A DNA stretch of 64,000 bases from Centipeda flueggei ATCC 43531 (GTDB taxonomy: Bacteria > Bacillota > Negativicutes > Selenomonadales > Selenomonadaceae), in the NCBI RefSeq assembly GCF_000160695.1, contig NZ_GG694007.1:1-64000 (forward strand), given 5' to 3'. Shown here piece by piece: positions 41,597 through 51,039 of this stretch. A program made the translations under genes and the position numbers. Positions within the stretch are counted from its first letter, which is position 1, and the number at the start of each line of letters is the position of its first letter. Below the pieces are notes generated by a model. It was not told where the DNA came from, did not search any database, and worked only from the letters and a program-made list of their open reading frames with translations.

Positions 41597-42376
41597 TTAT
41601 GAGAAATCGCCGACATGATTATTTGTTTTATCGATGTAGTAGAGTTTCACATACTTCTCCATTGTATAGAAAAAGTGAAAAGAAGCAAGGATAAAACCGA
41701 TACGTCCATCCAGGAAGCCCCCTCGTAAGAAATACATACGAAAACTCGCCCAAATCGGTCGCAGGATAATATCGAACATATGTGCACGATATCCCTCCTG
41801 ATAGCGCTTTTTCGCTGCAAGGGTCGTATAAAAATTCAGTTTGTTCAAATGATGCTCCCAATCACGATAGGGATAGTGAACAAGATATGCATCCGAGGGA
41901 AATTTTCGAATCTTATAAGAGTGACAGATTGTCGGATGGACAAAGCCCGTTACACTTGTTCCTTTTTTCGGAGCTAAATGTAAGCCGTAACCTGGAAACC
42001 AGCCACCATGACGAAGCGGCTGTTCCCAAAAATAGTTGAGACGTCCATTGAAATATACATATCGGCGATCATCTTCCGTAACAACTTTTCGAATACACTC
42101 TGCAAGTTTCGGAGATATTCGCTCATCCGCATCCAGGAAATATACCCAATCGCACTGCGCCTGTTCAATCGCATAAGTCTGCTGTGCTCCCCAGTTTCCA
42201 TCCAGTGCCCGTGTTAAAACACGTGCACCAAGGCTTCTGGCCAATTCTGCCGTCCGATCTGTGCTGAAATCATCAATAACAAGAACTTCTCCTGCAAAGG
42301 AGGCACTGCGAATACAGGCCTCTATATTCTTCTCCTCATTTTTTGCGAGAATAAGTACCGATACATTCAGACTCAT
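41597..42376 (-). CDS. Family 2 glycosyltransferase, LPS core type
   Basis: A 259-residue GT2 enzyme resembling WaaE/KdtX-type core glucosyltransferases. The N-terminus NVSVLILAKNEEKNIEACI, VIDDFSTDRTAELA, and the DADERISP metal-binding motif (DxD, about residues 86-93) are visible, followed by RHGGWFPGYGLHLAPKK and a hydrophobic C-terminal segment. It would add a sugar to the LPS core at the inner membrane. The ATG at 42376 follows AAAAGGAAGGTCTT. It is the last gene of the LPS operon, and is AT-richer than the heptose genes. Confidence 0.88.
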   Translation of the reverse strand: MSLNVSVLILAKNEEKNIEACIRSASFAGEVLVIDDFSTDRTAELARSLGARVLTRALDGNWGAQQTYAIEQAQCDWVYFLDADERISPKLAECIRKVVTEDDRRYVYFNGRLNYFWEQPLRHGGWFPGYGLHLAPKKGTSVTGFVHPTICHSYKIRKFPSDAYLVHYPYRDWEHHLNKLNFYTTLAAKKRYQEGYRAHMFDIILRPIWASFRMYFLRGGFLDGRIGFILASFHFFYTMEKYVKLYYIDKTNNHVGDFS

Positions 42377-42408
42377 AAGACCTTCCTTTTCCTCTGGCTG
42401 TGTCATTT

Positions 42409-43554
42409 TTACAAAGCTCCTTCTATAACCGCAACGATGCTTTGCGCAAAGCGCACAGGAGAATATTCGCTTTCTGCATGCACAAGAGCATCATGCCACT
42501 GCGGTGCACGACAGTCATACTCATTGATAAACGTTTCCAAAGCTCTGCCAAGCGCATGATCGTCACCGCTCGGAAAGGTAACACCTATAGGAAATCGCGT
42601 CAGCACTTCAGGATTCATGTCATCGCTGACCAAGACAGGTTTTTGAAACCCAATCGCTGTAAAGAGCATGGCACTGCACTGATAGCGATATCGCGCCGCC
42701 GAATATGGTAAAAGCAAGGCATCGACACTCGCGATAGCGCGCTGCCACTCTGCCCCGATTAATCCACGGTGCAGAAACTCGATACCATTTCCTGCATATG
42801 CAGATATGATGCGTTCAAATTCCTTCGCGTCCTCCTCATGCATTGTTGCTCCCTGGACAAACAAGCGGACGGGACGCGTATAGTTCCCTGCAAGATAAAC
42901 TTTCAGCAAATCCTCAAGTCGCTTTTCCCGGCGAAACTGCCCAAAAAAGCCAATGACAATCGGTTCATCTGCTTTCACAGGAGGACGTAAAGCAGTCTCT
43001 ATATCACGAGGAATATAAGTTGGTGGAGTAATGTAATGAAGGTTCGTTAGTCGTTCATGAAATATTTTTTCCCCAAATGTAATCACCGTAGGGCGAATAT
43101 TTGGATAAGGCAATAAATACTTGACGGCATCGAAAAAAGCTGATGCATCACGCGGTGTAATCCCATGATGAAAGAACAAAACCGGAATCGGTGAACAACG
43201 CAGGACACTATGTCTTAGCGTGCGCAAATAACGATATGTAGCTGTCGGTACAATGAGTGCATCGAATGCTCTCTCTGTTGCTGCATGGTAAAGCTGACGG
43301 TACCAAGAAAAGCGCCGCCGCATACGACGCAATGAAACCATCAGCTTGCCGAAGCCGCGTGCCGTCGTATAAGGAGCTACCTTGCCCTTGAGATAATTCA
43401 CGGGAACATGATAGTCCATGCTAAATTGAAATCCTTCTGGGACATAAAAACAGACTTCATGACCAAGAGTTTTTAACTCCTCCACAAGGATACGATCAAA
43501 ATCGACCTCATGTCCCCCTGGTGTCATGATATTCTCAAAGATAGCGATTTTCAT
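42409..43554 (-). CDS. Family 4-like glycosyltransferase
   Basis: A 381-residue GT-B fold transferase. The N-terminal domain starts MKIAIFENIMTPGGHEVDFD, with the GGHE sequence of GT4 donor loops. The C-terminal half contains IVIGFFGQFRREKRLEDLLK (about 195-214), the classic GT4 strand, and LLLPYSAARYRYQCSAMLFTAIGFQKPVLVSD in place of the EGFGLxxxEAMA motif. The acceptor sugar cannot be read from sequence. It lies between the O-antigen ligase-like gene and the GT2 gene, 43 bases after the former, and is clearly AT-richer than genes further upstream. Confidence 0.85.
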   Translation of the reverse strand: MKIAIFENIMTPGGHEVDFDRILVEELKTLGHEVCFYVPEGFQFSMDYHVPVNYLKGKVAPYTTARGFGKLMVSLRRMRRRFSWYRQLYHAATERAFDALIVPTATYRYLRTLRHSVLRCSPIPVLFFHHGITPRDASAFFDAVKYLLPYPNIRPTVITFGEKIFHERLTNLHYITPPTYIPRDIETALRPPVKADEPIVIGFFGQFRREKRLEDLLKVYLAGNYTRPVRLFVQGATMHEEDAKEFERIISAYAGNGIEFLHRGLIGAEWQRAIASVDALLLPYSAARYRYQCSAMLFTAIGFQKPVLVSDDMNPEVLTRFPIGVTFPSGDDHALGRALETFINEYDCRAPQWHDALVHAESEYSPVRFAQSIVAVIEGAL

Positions 43555-43597
43555 ATATTCTCTCCACTCTAAGACGACAAAAGCAGCTCGATCAAAA

Positions 43598-44803
43598 TTA
43601 TCTCACAGCATCCGCTCTCAGCCAGGAGAAGCAAAGCCCCAACAAAAGCCAATGCAGTTTCATCACCATGGAAGTCCCCATATTATAGTTCGTCAGCCCC
43701 TGCAAAATCAATCCGAGCAAGACAGCAGAAAGGATCAGCGCGGCGATGTTGTGCGTTGCCAGCCACGTACGGAATCCATAGGTAATCAGCACACACCAGA
43801 AAAAAAGCAACGCGCCAAGACCAATGGCACCGCATTCAGCAAGCGTATTCATGACATTGCTGTGTGCATGGAACAACTGAGGTTCCTTCGCGCCGGGCAG
43901 GATATATGTTTCCTGATATTGTCTCTCAAAACATCCAAAACCAACCCCAAACATCGGATGATCCTGGAACATGTGGCAGGCGCTCTTCCAAAGGAGGATA
44001 CGCTCCCAATTGGTCTGGACGTTTATATCCGTAATTGAAACAAGCCGTGCCGAGAGCGTGGGGGACAGGGCAAATGCCGCGGAGAACACAGCCAGTATCA
44101 GAACCGCCCCGGCAAATAGCTTTTTCTTCTGCCGAATCATAAAAACTGCACAGACAAACGAAACAATTGGCACAGCAACCCATGCCCCCCGCGTACCGTT
44201 ATAGAGAAGAGCCGCACCGCTGAGAATAAGCACCGCCGACACGGCGGCGCGCCAGCGTCTGTCGGAATATTTCTCATGCAAAAATATCAGCAATACGGGG
44301 ATGAACATTGACAGAGTCGCTCCTGCAACCATGCTGAAAGCAAAACCGCCTGCCCGGAAGTTTCCCTGAATTCCCTGGAAGACAATTGCGCAATCATTGA
44401 TAATAAACGAGACGGCAATACATATACCGATCCACAACAATCTGCGTTTTTCACGTACCATCAGCAGAACAGCATACAGACCAATCATACGATATCCATA
44501 GTACTCGACAAACCTTCGCAGGCTGAGGATAACATCTGTTGAAAAGACCGCAGAAAGCAGCACCGCCCCCATCAGAGCCAAAAAGGCCGTGCGGATCCGT
44601 CCGCTCGGCAATACATCCTTCCAATCATCATGTTTCAGCAAAAGACGGCACAGAAAAACAATGGTAAGCATCCCCAGAAATACATTGCTGGCACCAATTG
44701 ATATGCTGCTGAAAAGACCAAACCCGCAGAGCAAATAAAATGCGCACGTGTGAAGCCGCACCACAGGCGTTCTTTTTAGGTCGCTCAGCGTTTCAATGGT
44801 CAT
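43598..44803 (-). CDS. O-antigen ligase-like membrane protein
   Basis: A 401-residue polytopic protein with about 11-12 hydrophobic segments. A long outer loop between late helices carries LLWKSACHMFQDHPMFGVGF and AHSNVMNTLAECGAIG, which match the Wzy_C/WaaL signature (H.N/H..L). It would join O-antigen to lipid A-core on the outer face of the inner membrane, or polymerise sugars. The ATG at 44803 is preceded by GGGGGAAGGAT and lies 11 bases inside gmhB. Codons upstream would run through gmhB and are not supported. Confidence 0.85.
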   Translation of the reverse strand: MTIETLSDLKRTPVVRLHTCAFYLLCGFGLFSSISIGASNVFLGMLTIVFLCRLLLKHDDWKDVLPSGRIRTAFLALMGAVLLSAVFSTDVILSLRRFVEYYGYRMIGLYAVLLMVREKRRLLWIGICIAVSFIINDCAIVFQGIQGNFRAGGFAFSMVAGATLSMFIPVLLIFLHEKYSDRRWRAAVSAVLILSGAALLYNGTRGAWVAVPIVSFVCAVFMIRQKKKLFAGAVLILAVFSAAFALSPTLSARLVSITDINVQTNWERILLWKSACHMFQDHPMFGVGFGCFERQYQETYILPGAKEPQLFHAHSNVMNTLAECGAIGLGALLFFWCVLITYGFRTWLATHNIAALILSAVLLGLILQGLTNYNMGTSMVMKLHWLLLGLCFSWLRADAVR

Positions 44804-45320
44804 ATCCTTCCCCCAGCAGCGACTTTGCCGCACATTGCACCGTTGCCAAAAGGTTTCCTCCTTCGTAGAGCATTCCCCGCACGCCTGCCTTCTCTGCCGC
44901 TGCCATATCACGCGGCGCATCGCCGATCATCAGCGATGCGGCGGGGTCAATATCATGCTCCGTGATCGCACGCAGGAGCATCCCGGGCGCAGGCTTGCGG
45001 CAGTCACACGTACATGTATAGGCAGGGACACGTCCCGCCGGATGATGCGGGCAATAGTAGAACGCATCAATATGCGCACCATGCTGTGCAAGCTCAGCAT
45101 TCATCCAGTCATGCAGGCGGCGGACAGAGTCCTCACCGTAATAGCCGCGCGCAATACCGCTCTGGTTCGTGACAACAATGACAAGAAAGCCGTGTGCGTT
45201 CGCCCAGCGGATCGCCTCGACCGCCCCCTCCGTCCACGCGAATTCCGCAGGATCGTGGAGGTAGTGCACATCGACATTGAGCGTCCCGTCGCGGTCGAAG
45301 AAGATGGCCTTATTCGGCAT
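44793..45320 (-). CDS. gmhB: Heptose 1,7-bisphosphate 7-phosphatase
   Basis: A 175-residue HAD-family phosphatase that removes the 7-phosphate from D-glycero-beta-D-manno-heptose 1,7-bisphosphate. Motif I is FFDRDGTLNVD (residues 7-17) with both Asp, motif II VVTNQSG, the zinc loop CPHHPAG...CTCDCRKPAPGM, and motif III GDAPRDMAAAEKAG. The product goes to RfaE2. It overlaps hldD by 11 bases and the ligase-like gene by 11, as part of the operon. Confidence 0.96.
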   Translation of the reverse strand: MPNKAIFFDRDGTLNVDVHYLHDPAEFAWTEGAVEAIRWANAHGFLVIVVTNQSGIARGYYGEDSVRRLHDWMNAELAQHGAHIDAFYYCPHHPAGRVPAYTCTCDCRKPAPGMLLRAITEHDIDPAASLMIGDAPRDMAAAEKAGVRGMLYEGGNLLATVQCAAKSLLGEGYDH

Positions 45321-46281
45321 AGGAGAAGTAGCCCCCCGCGTTCAGGAAGTCGCAGTATTCCTTCACCGCCTGCTCCATTGGGGTAAAGCCGCCCGTATAG
45401 CCCGCTGCGAGGAGTGCTCGTGTGTCCGCCTGTGTGTAGTTCTGATACTTGCCGCGCAGCACTTCGGGGAAATCGCGGTAGACGATCTGCCCCTTGCCGA
45501 GTGCGGCGATCACGGCATGTGCCGCCTCGTTATATGTATGTGCCGTACCTGTGCCGCAGTTGTAAACGCCGCTCTCCCCGCCATTTTCAAAGAAATGCAG
45601 GTTGACGCGCACGACGTCGCCGACATAGACAAAGTCGCGCCGCTGCTCGCCGTCCGCGATGCCGTCCGTCCCGCGGAAGAGACGCGCCTCGCCCACATCG
45701 AGAATCTGATGATAGAGCTGATAGAAGATCGACGCCATCTTGCCCTTGTGATGCTCCTGGGGACCATAGACGTTGAAGTAGCGAAGGCCGACGATCGGGC
45801 TGCGTGCCTCGGGAATGACCTGCCGCACATAGCGGTCGAACGCGAGCTTCGAGAACGCATAGGGATTGAGGGCGTCCTCACACGCATCGCCCTCGGTAAA
45901 GCCATTTGCCCCGCCGCCGTAAGTGGAGGCGGAGGAGGCATAGAAGAACGGGATGCGCGCGCCCATCGCAAAGTGCAGGAGTGCCTTGGAGTAGGCGTAA
46001 TTGACCTTCATCATATAGTTGACGTCATACTCCATCGTATCCGAGCACGCGCCCTCATGGAAGATCGCATCGATGTCCGTCCCGTCAAAGTCGCCTTCCT
46101 CGACGAGGTGGAGGAAATCGTCCTTGTGCTGATAGTCGATGAAATGGAGACCGCGCAGATTCTTGTAGTTCTCGCCGTCCTCCAGATCGTCGACGATGAG
46201 GATGTCGCGATAGCCGCGTGCATTCAGCGCATGGACGATATTGCTGCCGATAAAGCCGGCACCGCCGGTAACGATAATCAT
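45310..46281 (-). CDS. hldD: ADP-glyceromanno-heptose 6-epimerase
   Basis: A 323-residue extended SDR enzyme that converts ADP-D-glycero to ADP-L-glycero-D-manno-heptose, the activated core sugar. The NAD(P)-binding GGAGFIGSNIVHALN lies at residues 6-20, the catalytic segment has ASSASTYGGG with Tyr (about 138) and a YAFSKLAFD Lys, and GLRYFNVYGPQEHHKGKM follows. The start overlaps the kinase stop by four bases (ATGA type), and the end overlaps gmhB. Confidence 0.97.
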   Translation of the reverse strand: MIIVTGGAGFIGSNIVHALNARGYRDILIVDDLEDGENYKNLRGLHFIDYQHKDDFLHLVEEGDFDGTDIDAIFHEGACSDTMEYDVNYMMKVNYAYSKALLHFAMGARIPFFYASSASTYGGGANGFTEGDACEDALNPYAFSKLAFDRYVRQVIPEARSPIVGLRYFNVYGPQEHHKGKMASIFYQLYHQILDVGEARLFRGTDGIADGEQRRDFVYVGDVVRVNLHFFENGGESGVYNCGTGTAHTYNEAAHAVIAALGKGQIVYRDFPEVLRGKYQNYTQADTRALLAAGYTGGFTPMEQAVKEYCDFLNAGGYFSYAE

Positions 46282-47276
46282 AGATCTGCCCCTTCCTGCC
46301 GATCGAGCACGCGGAGCAGTTCTTCACGGCTCACGGCATACGTTCCGAGTTTCGAGACGACGACGCTCGCCGCGAGGTTCGCGAGTGCCGCGCCGTCTGC
46401 GGGTTTCAGTCCCCCCGCAAGAGCCAGTCCAAAGACGGCAATCACCGTATCGCCCGCACCCGAGACATCGAACACCTCCTGTGCCCGCGTCGGGATGTGG
46501 ACGGCCTCCTGTCCATGGATGAGCGAGATGCCCTTTGCCGAGCGCGTCAGGATGACGTTCTTCACGCCGAACTTGCGTATGGCATAGTGTGCCGCGCGCT
46601 CCGCCGCGCCGTTCTCGTTGGCGATCGGCTCCAGGAGAACCTCGTTGATCTCCTTCAGGTTCGGCGTCACATAGTCCGCCCCCTTGTACTTTGCCCACTG
46701 CGGGCCCTTCGGATCGACGATGACGGGCACGCCGTGATCGTGCGCGGCATGGATGATGTGCTGACAGGCGTACTCTGTGCATGCACCCTTGCCATAGTCC
46801 GAGATGATGACACAGTCCATGCTCTCGCTCAGCTTTTGCTCGATGTAGGCGAGGTACTGTTCCGCATCTGCGCCGTCGATGGGCTTTACATCCTCAAAGT
46901 CGAGCCGCAGCATCTGCTGATGCCCGCCGATGATGCGGATCTTCGTCGTCGTCGGGCGCTCCGTATGGATGAGCCCCGCATAGTCGATGCCGCGCGCCTG
47001 AAACTTCCCCAGCAGGCTGTCACAGTGCGCATCCCTGCCGACGTAGCCCGCGATGCTGACGTTCGTCCCAAGGAGCGCAAGGTTGTGTGCGACGTTTGCC
47101 GCCCCGCCGAGCGTTTCGCGCGTCCCCGTCACGTGGGTGATCGGCACCGGTGCTTCGGGCGAGATGCGCGTCACCTCGCCCGTATAGTACTTGTCGAGCA
47201 TGACATCGCCAACGACGAGGATGTTGCTGCGCGTGCTTTTTTCGGCAACGACACGGCGGATTTTTTCCATATCCAT
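46278..47276 (-). CDS. rfaE1: Heptose 7-phosphate kinase (canonical RfaE1)
   Basis: A 332-residue PfkB-family kinase that phosphorylates C1 of D-glycero-beta-D-manno-heptose 7-phosphate. It matches the N-terminal half of HldE throughout: ILVVGDVMLDKYYTGEV, ISPEAPVP, GGAANVAHNLALLG, QQMLRLDFED, IVDPKGPQWAKYKGADY, VTPNLKE, and the catalytic VSGAGDTVIAV. The adenylyltransferase half is separate (50572-51039). The ATG at 47276 follows TAGGAGTATTTTC. Confidence 0.95.
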   Translation of the reverse strand: MDMEKIRRVVAEKSTRSNILVVGDVMLDKYYTGEVTRISPEAPVPITHVTGTRETLGGAANVAHNLALLGTNVSIAGYVGRDAHCDSLLGKFQARGIDYAGLIHTERPTTTKIRIIGGHQQMLRLDFEDVKPIDGADAEQYLAYIEQKLSESMDCVIISDYGKGACTEYACQHIIHAAHDHGVPVIVDPKGPQWAKYKGADYVTPNLKEINEVLLEPIANENGAAERAAHYAIRKFGVKNVILTRSAKGISLIHGQEAVHIPTRAQEVFDVSGAGDTVIAVFGLALAGGLKPADGAALANLAASVVVSKLGTYAVSREELLRVLDRQEGADL

Positions 47277-47286
47277 GAAAATACTC

Positions 47287-48477
47287 CTATCTGCTCTGCG
47301 GTAAACTCGAACGGACGACCCGCCCTGCTGCTCCCTTGGGCGCAAGGACAAATCCCCCGTCCGCCATCTCCACGACCCGCGTCTCGTGGTCCGTCGGCGC
47401 GGGCAGGTCACAGGCGGGACGCTCCTCCTGCTCATGCAGGATCTGATCGGCATACTGCAAGATGAGGTCAGGCGGCATCCGTTTCATGCACATCATGTGC
47501 TCCTCGCCTCCGAGCGGACACTCGTGGATGCGGCAGGGGTGGCACGGGACGGGCGCACGGACGGAGATGCTCCGCGCATCGTAGGGGTAGAACCCGGGAA
47601 TGGGCGATGCGCCAAACATGCAGATCACGGGAACGTGCATCGCGACGCCGACGTGCATCGGCCCCGAGTCCGTCGTGATGAAGAGGATGCAGCGGGAGAG
47701 GAGTCCCGCAAGTACGCCGAGGCTGACCTGCCCCGTAAAGACATGCAGATGAGGATTCCCGCGCTCCTGCATGTGTGCACGGCAGGCCTCCACCATCGCT
47801 ATATCCATCGGCCCGCCCATGACGGCGATGTGATAGCCGCGGCGGAGGTAGGTGTCGGCGACGCGGGCAAAGTAGTCATCGATCCATCGCTTGGTCGCCC
47901 AGCTCGCACCGATATTGAGTGCGATCACCTTGTCGGCCGGGGCGAAGTGCTCCGTCCAGAGCCGCTCTGCCTCCTCTGCCGCGGCAGGCGGAATCCACAT
48001 CTCGAGCCCCGCCGTCCCGTCCGCAGCGAGCACGCCCGCCGCCCGCAGTGCCGCATAGTGTGACTGCACTTCGTGCATCACCTGATTCTGACTTGGGCTG
48101 ACATGGTCAAAGGCGAGGGAGAAGCCGGGCTTTGCGTAGCCGACGATGCGCCGTCCGCCGCTGAGCGCGGCGAGTGCTGAAGCGCGCTCGTTGCGGTGGA
48201 GATTGATGACGAGATCGTAGTGCCGCTTCCGCAGGCGCATCGCACAGCGCAGGATACCGCGAATGCCGCCGTCCGCGCCCTTTTTGTCAATCAGAAGGCA
48301 TTCGTCGAGATGCTCGTTTGCGGCGACGACATCTGCGAGCTTCTTGTCCGCGAGGAGGGTGATGCGCGCCGCAGGATACTGCTGACGCAGGGCGGCGAGC
48401 ACGGGCGTACCGAGCATGAGATCCCCGAGGTGCATGAGGTGGATGACAAGAATGTTGCGGTAGATCTGCGAAGCCAT
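47287..48477 (-). CDS. Family 9 glycosyltransferase (heptosyltransferase-like), third
   Basis: A 396-residue GT9 enzyme adding heptose or a similar sugar to the LPS inner core from an ADP-sugar. The N-terminal ILVIHLMHLGDLMLGTPVL is the usual GD motif segment, and the C-terminal ITTDSGPMHVGVAMHVPVICMFG is the donor-binding DSGPMH motif; IGASWATKRW precedes it. A C-terminal extension of about 50 residues after the cysteine cluster (CHPCRIHECPLGG) is present. The ATG follows AGAGGTGAGCA. It is three bases after the preceding GT9 gene. Confidence 0.9.
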   Translation of the reverse strand: MASQIYRNILVIHLMHLGDLMLGTPVLAALRQQYPAARITLLADKKLADVVAANEHLDECLLIDKKGADGGIRGILRCAMRLRKRHYDLVINLHRNERASALAALSGGRRIVGYAKPGFSLAFDHVSPSQNQVMHEVQSHYAALRAAGVLAADGTAGLEMWIPPAAAEEAERLWTEHFAPADKVIALNIGASWATKRWIDDYFARVADTYLRRGYHIAVMGGPMDIAMVEACRAHMQERGNPHLHVFTGQVSLGVLAGLLSRCILFITTDSGPMHVGVAMHVPVICMFGASPIPGFYPYDARSISVRAPVPCHPCRIHECPLGGEEHMMCMKRMPPDLILQYADQILHEQEERPACDLPAPTDHETRVVEMADGGFVLAPKGAAGRVVRSSLPQSR

Positions 48478-48480
48478 TGC

Positions 48481-49509
48481 TCACCTCTTTTTTTCATGTG
48501 CCGTCTTTCGCAGGATATCCTGGACGGCAGTGAGAATGCGTTCTTCCGCAATGCTCTCGATACATTCTGTCGCGGGCAATGCCCCCGTCGCAGGATCGCG
48601 CGGCTCGACGAGAACGACATCATGTGCTCCCCGCGGGCCCCAGATACGCGGGTCGCCGGTACTGAAGATCTCCACGACGGGACAATGCACTGCCTGGGCG
48701 ATATGCGCAGGTCCCGTATCCACCGAGACAAGGACATCTGCATCGCGCAGCAGAACCGCAATCTCCGGAAGGGAGAAGGTCCCCGCCAGAACATGGTGTT
48801 CATCCAGTGCGGCCCGCTGCGCAATCTGCATGAGAAAGCTCCGATCCTGCGCGCTGCCGATCAGATAGACCGGCCGTGCTCCCTCCGTCTTGGAAAAGTC
48901 ATGAATCAAGGCGGCTGTTGTCTCCGCGCCGAGACTGCGCCGCCGGACTCTGCCGCAGGGACACAGGACAAGACAGCCCCGGTCAGCGAGCCCCAGGGGC
49001 TTACTCTTTTCGCGAAATGAATGCTCAATCTGCGCCGGTATATGGAGCGCCAGGCTGGCATCGCACGTGGTGATGTCAAATGTCCGCAGAAAGTCCAGCT
49101 GGTTTTGCACCTCATGCTTTGGCTGGGAGCGGTCTGCCGGTGCTGTCTTCGTCAAGAAGAAGCCTCCATGCTGTGCATCGTAACCAAATCGGCTTGGAAT
49201 CCGCGCAAGCCATGCGACGGCTGCACCACGCGGCGCAAAATTCATACAAACGGCAAGATCAAAGCGGCGTTCCCGAAGGCGGCGTGCCATGTGCAGCATC
49301 CCGAGTATTCCCTTGTCACGGCCTTTTTTATCATAGATGAGCACATCGTCAAGATAGGGGTTCATCCGTGCAATGCTTTCTGTCAACGGTACCGTCAGCA
49401 TCGTGATACGGGCGTCCGGAAAAGTTTCATGCAAAGCTCGTACAGCAGGTACGGCGAGGACGATATCTCCAATGAACGCAAGGTTAATGACCAGTATATT
49501 CTTATACAA
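48481..49509 (-). CDS. Family 9 glycosyltransferase (heptosyltransferase-like), second
   Basis: A 342-residue GT9 enzyme. The start is a TTG at 49509 after AGGGAGGAGCACC, giving LYKNILVINLAFIGDIVLAV, which aligns with the other two GT9 proteins; the 63 codons upstream are out of context. The donor motif VSVDTGPAHIAQAVHCPVVEIFS is intact. It overlaps the preceding gene by eight bases. Three GT9 genes in a row suggest an inner core with at least two or three heptose-type residues. Confidence 0.9.
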   Translation of the reverse strand: MYKNILVINLAFIGDIVLAVPAVRALHETFPDARITMLTVPLTESIARMNPYLDDVLIYDKKGRDKGILGMLHMARRLRERRFDLAVCMNFAPRGAAVAWLARIPSRFGYDAQHGGFFLTKTAPADRSQPKHEVQNQLDFLRTFDITTCDASLALHIPAQIEHSFREKSKPLGLADRGCLVLCPCGRVRRRSLGAETTAALIHDFSKTEGARPVYLIGSAQDRSFLMQIAQRAALDEHHVLAGTFSLPEIAVLLRDADVLVSVDTGPAHIAQAVHCPVVEIFSTGDPRIWGPRGAHDVVLVEPRDPATGALPATECIESIAEERILTAVQDILRKTAHEKKR

Positions 49510-50557
49510 GGTGCTCCTCCCTATGCGGCTGCTTCGCATGACGAAGTGCTGCCCCGATCCTTTCTGCCGCCTCATCCACCGTGATCGCCGCAAGGCAGTC
49601 CAGCCCCTTCGGGCAGGCGCGTTTCCAGCAGCCGCGGCAGGATCGGTCAGCCTCGATGGCGTTCCCTTTCTGCCCGTATGGCCCGTTGCGGTTCGCATCC
49701 GTCGGCCCCATCAGCATGACGGTCGGCCGCCCGAGTCCCGCTGCGAGATGCACAGGTCCCGTATCACCGCCCAGAACAAGTGCGGCATGCGTAAAGATCT
49801 GCGCGAGCTGCTTCAGGTTCGTCCGTCCGACGAGATTCACGGGCGGAATTTCCGCCGCTGCCATGATATCGGCGGCGATTGTCTCATCCAGATGTCCCCC
49901 GCCGACGAGCACAGGCACGATATGCTGCCCATAGAGGCGGTCACCGAGCGCGGCAAAGGATTCCGCCGGCCAGCGCTTATTCGGCCAGTTCGCGCCGACA
50001 GCAAAGGCGACAAACGTCCGCTCGTCCGGCACGCCCTCACGGCGCAGCAGGGTCTCCGCCGCCATACGGTCACGATCCGAGACGGCGATGGGAAAGCGCA
50101 CCGCATCCACGCGGCAGCCGATGGCACGCGCCACATCCAGATAGCGTTCAACGATGTGTCCATGTGCGTGTGCACCGCGCACGGGGCGGCTCACATGATC
50201 CGCCCCCTCACGCATGTTCGCCGTACCAACGCGCTCCGCTGCCCCTGCCGTATAGACGATCGCCGCCGACTTAAAGAGCCCCTGCAGGTCGAGCGAAACA
50301 TCATAGCGGCGTGCACGCAGGCGGCGGCGCAATGGCGGATATTCACGGAAGAATCCGCCGACGCTGCGGAATTTCGCCTTGTCAAAGAGAATGATGTCGT
50401 CGATGCAGGGATTCCCCTCAAGCAGGGGATAGGCGGGCGGCTCGACCACCCACGTCAGATGTACATCGGGATAGGTCTCCTTGACGGCATAGGAAACGGG
50501 CAGCGCATGAATCACATCGCCGATCGCACTCAGTTTGACGACCAAGATATTCTTCAT
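49502..50557 (-). CDS. Family 9 glycosyltransferase, heptosyltransferase I/II type, first
   Basis: A 351-residue GT9 enzyme. It begins MKNILVVKLSAIGDVIHALPV as in WaaC/WaaF proteins, with the catalytic Asp in IGD, VGANWPNKRWP in the middle, and LGGDTGPVHLAAGLGRPTVMLMG as the ADP-heptose binding motif. A C-terminal cysteine cluster (CRGCWKRACPKGLDC) may bind a metal. As the first GT9 in the operon and the closest to WaaC style, it could transfer the first heptose to Kdo. The ATG at 50557 has AAAGGAGGGCAGTTC before it. Confidence 0.92.
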   Translation of the reverse strand: MKNILVVKLSAIGDVIHALPVSYAVKETYPDVHLTWVVEPPAYPLLEGNPCIDDIILFDKAKFRSVGGFFREYPPLRRRLRARRYDVSLDLQGLFKSAAIVYTAGAAERVGTANMREGADHVSRPVRGAHAHGHIVERYLDVARAIGCRVDAVRFPIAVSDRDRMAAETLLRREGVPDERTFVAFAVGANWPNKRWPAESFAALGDRLYGQHIVPVLVGGGHLDETIAADIMAAAEIPPVNLVGRTNLKQLAQIFTHAALVLGGDTGPVHLAAGLGRPTVMLMGPTDANRNGPYGQKGNAIEADRSCRGCWKRACPKGLDCLAAITVDEAAERIGAALRHAKQPHREEHLV

Positions 50558-50571
50558 GAACTGCCCTCCTT

Positions 50572-51039
50572 TCACGATTTTCTCCCTGCCTTTTCGATGA
50601 TGTTCGTCGTGGATTTCCCCGCGACGAGCGGGACCAAGACAACCTCGCCGCCGTACGCCTCGACGATGCGCGCCTCGGGCAGCGTCTCACGCGTATAGTC
50701 GCCGCCCTTTACGTAGACCGCAGGGCGCACCTTCGCGATCAGTGTCTCCGCCGTATCCTCGCCGAAGATCACCACCGCATCGACGGCGGAAAGTGCTCCG
50801 ACGACTTCCGCGCGATCCTGCTCGCTGTTGACGGGGCGTGTCTCCCCCTTGAGCCGCCGTACAGAGGCATCGCTGTTCAGCCCAAGGATGAGCAGGTCCC
50901 CCTGCGCACGGGCCGCCGTGAGATAACGTATATGTCCCGCATGAAGGATGTCAAAGCAGCCGTTCGTAAAGACGACACGTACCCCTGCCGCACGCAGTGC
51001 CGCCGCATACGCCTCGATGTGTTCGTCAGGTATGAGCAT
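50572..51039 (-). CDS. rfaE2: Heptose 1-phosphate adenylyltransferase (RfaE2)
   Basis: A 155-residue nucleotidyltransferase that makes ADP-heptose, matching the C-terminal half of HldE. The HxGH-type motif is in [18 protein letters not shown] (residues about 23-40), followed by [22 protein letters not shown] and [12 protein letters not shown] at the end with the KMSKS-like KST. The ATG at 51039 lies 14 bases inside the upstream kinase gene after GGAAGGGGACGGTC. Confidence 0.95.
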   Translation of the reverse strand: MLIPDEHIEAYAAALRAAGVRVVFTNGCFDILHAGHIRYLTAARAQGDLLILGLNSDASVRRLKGETRPVNSEQDRAEVVGALSAVDAVVIFGEDTAETLIAKVRPAVYVKGGDYTRETLPEARIVEAYGGEVVLVPLVAGKSTTNIIEKAGRKS

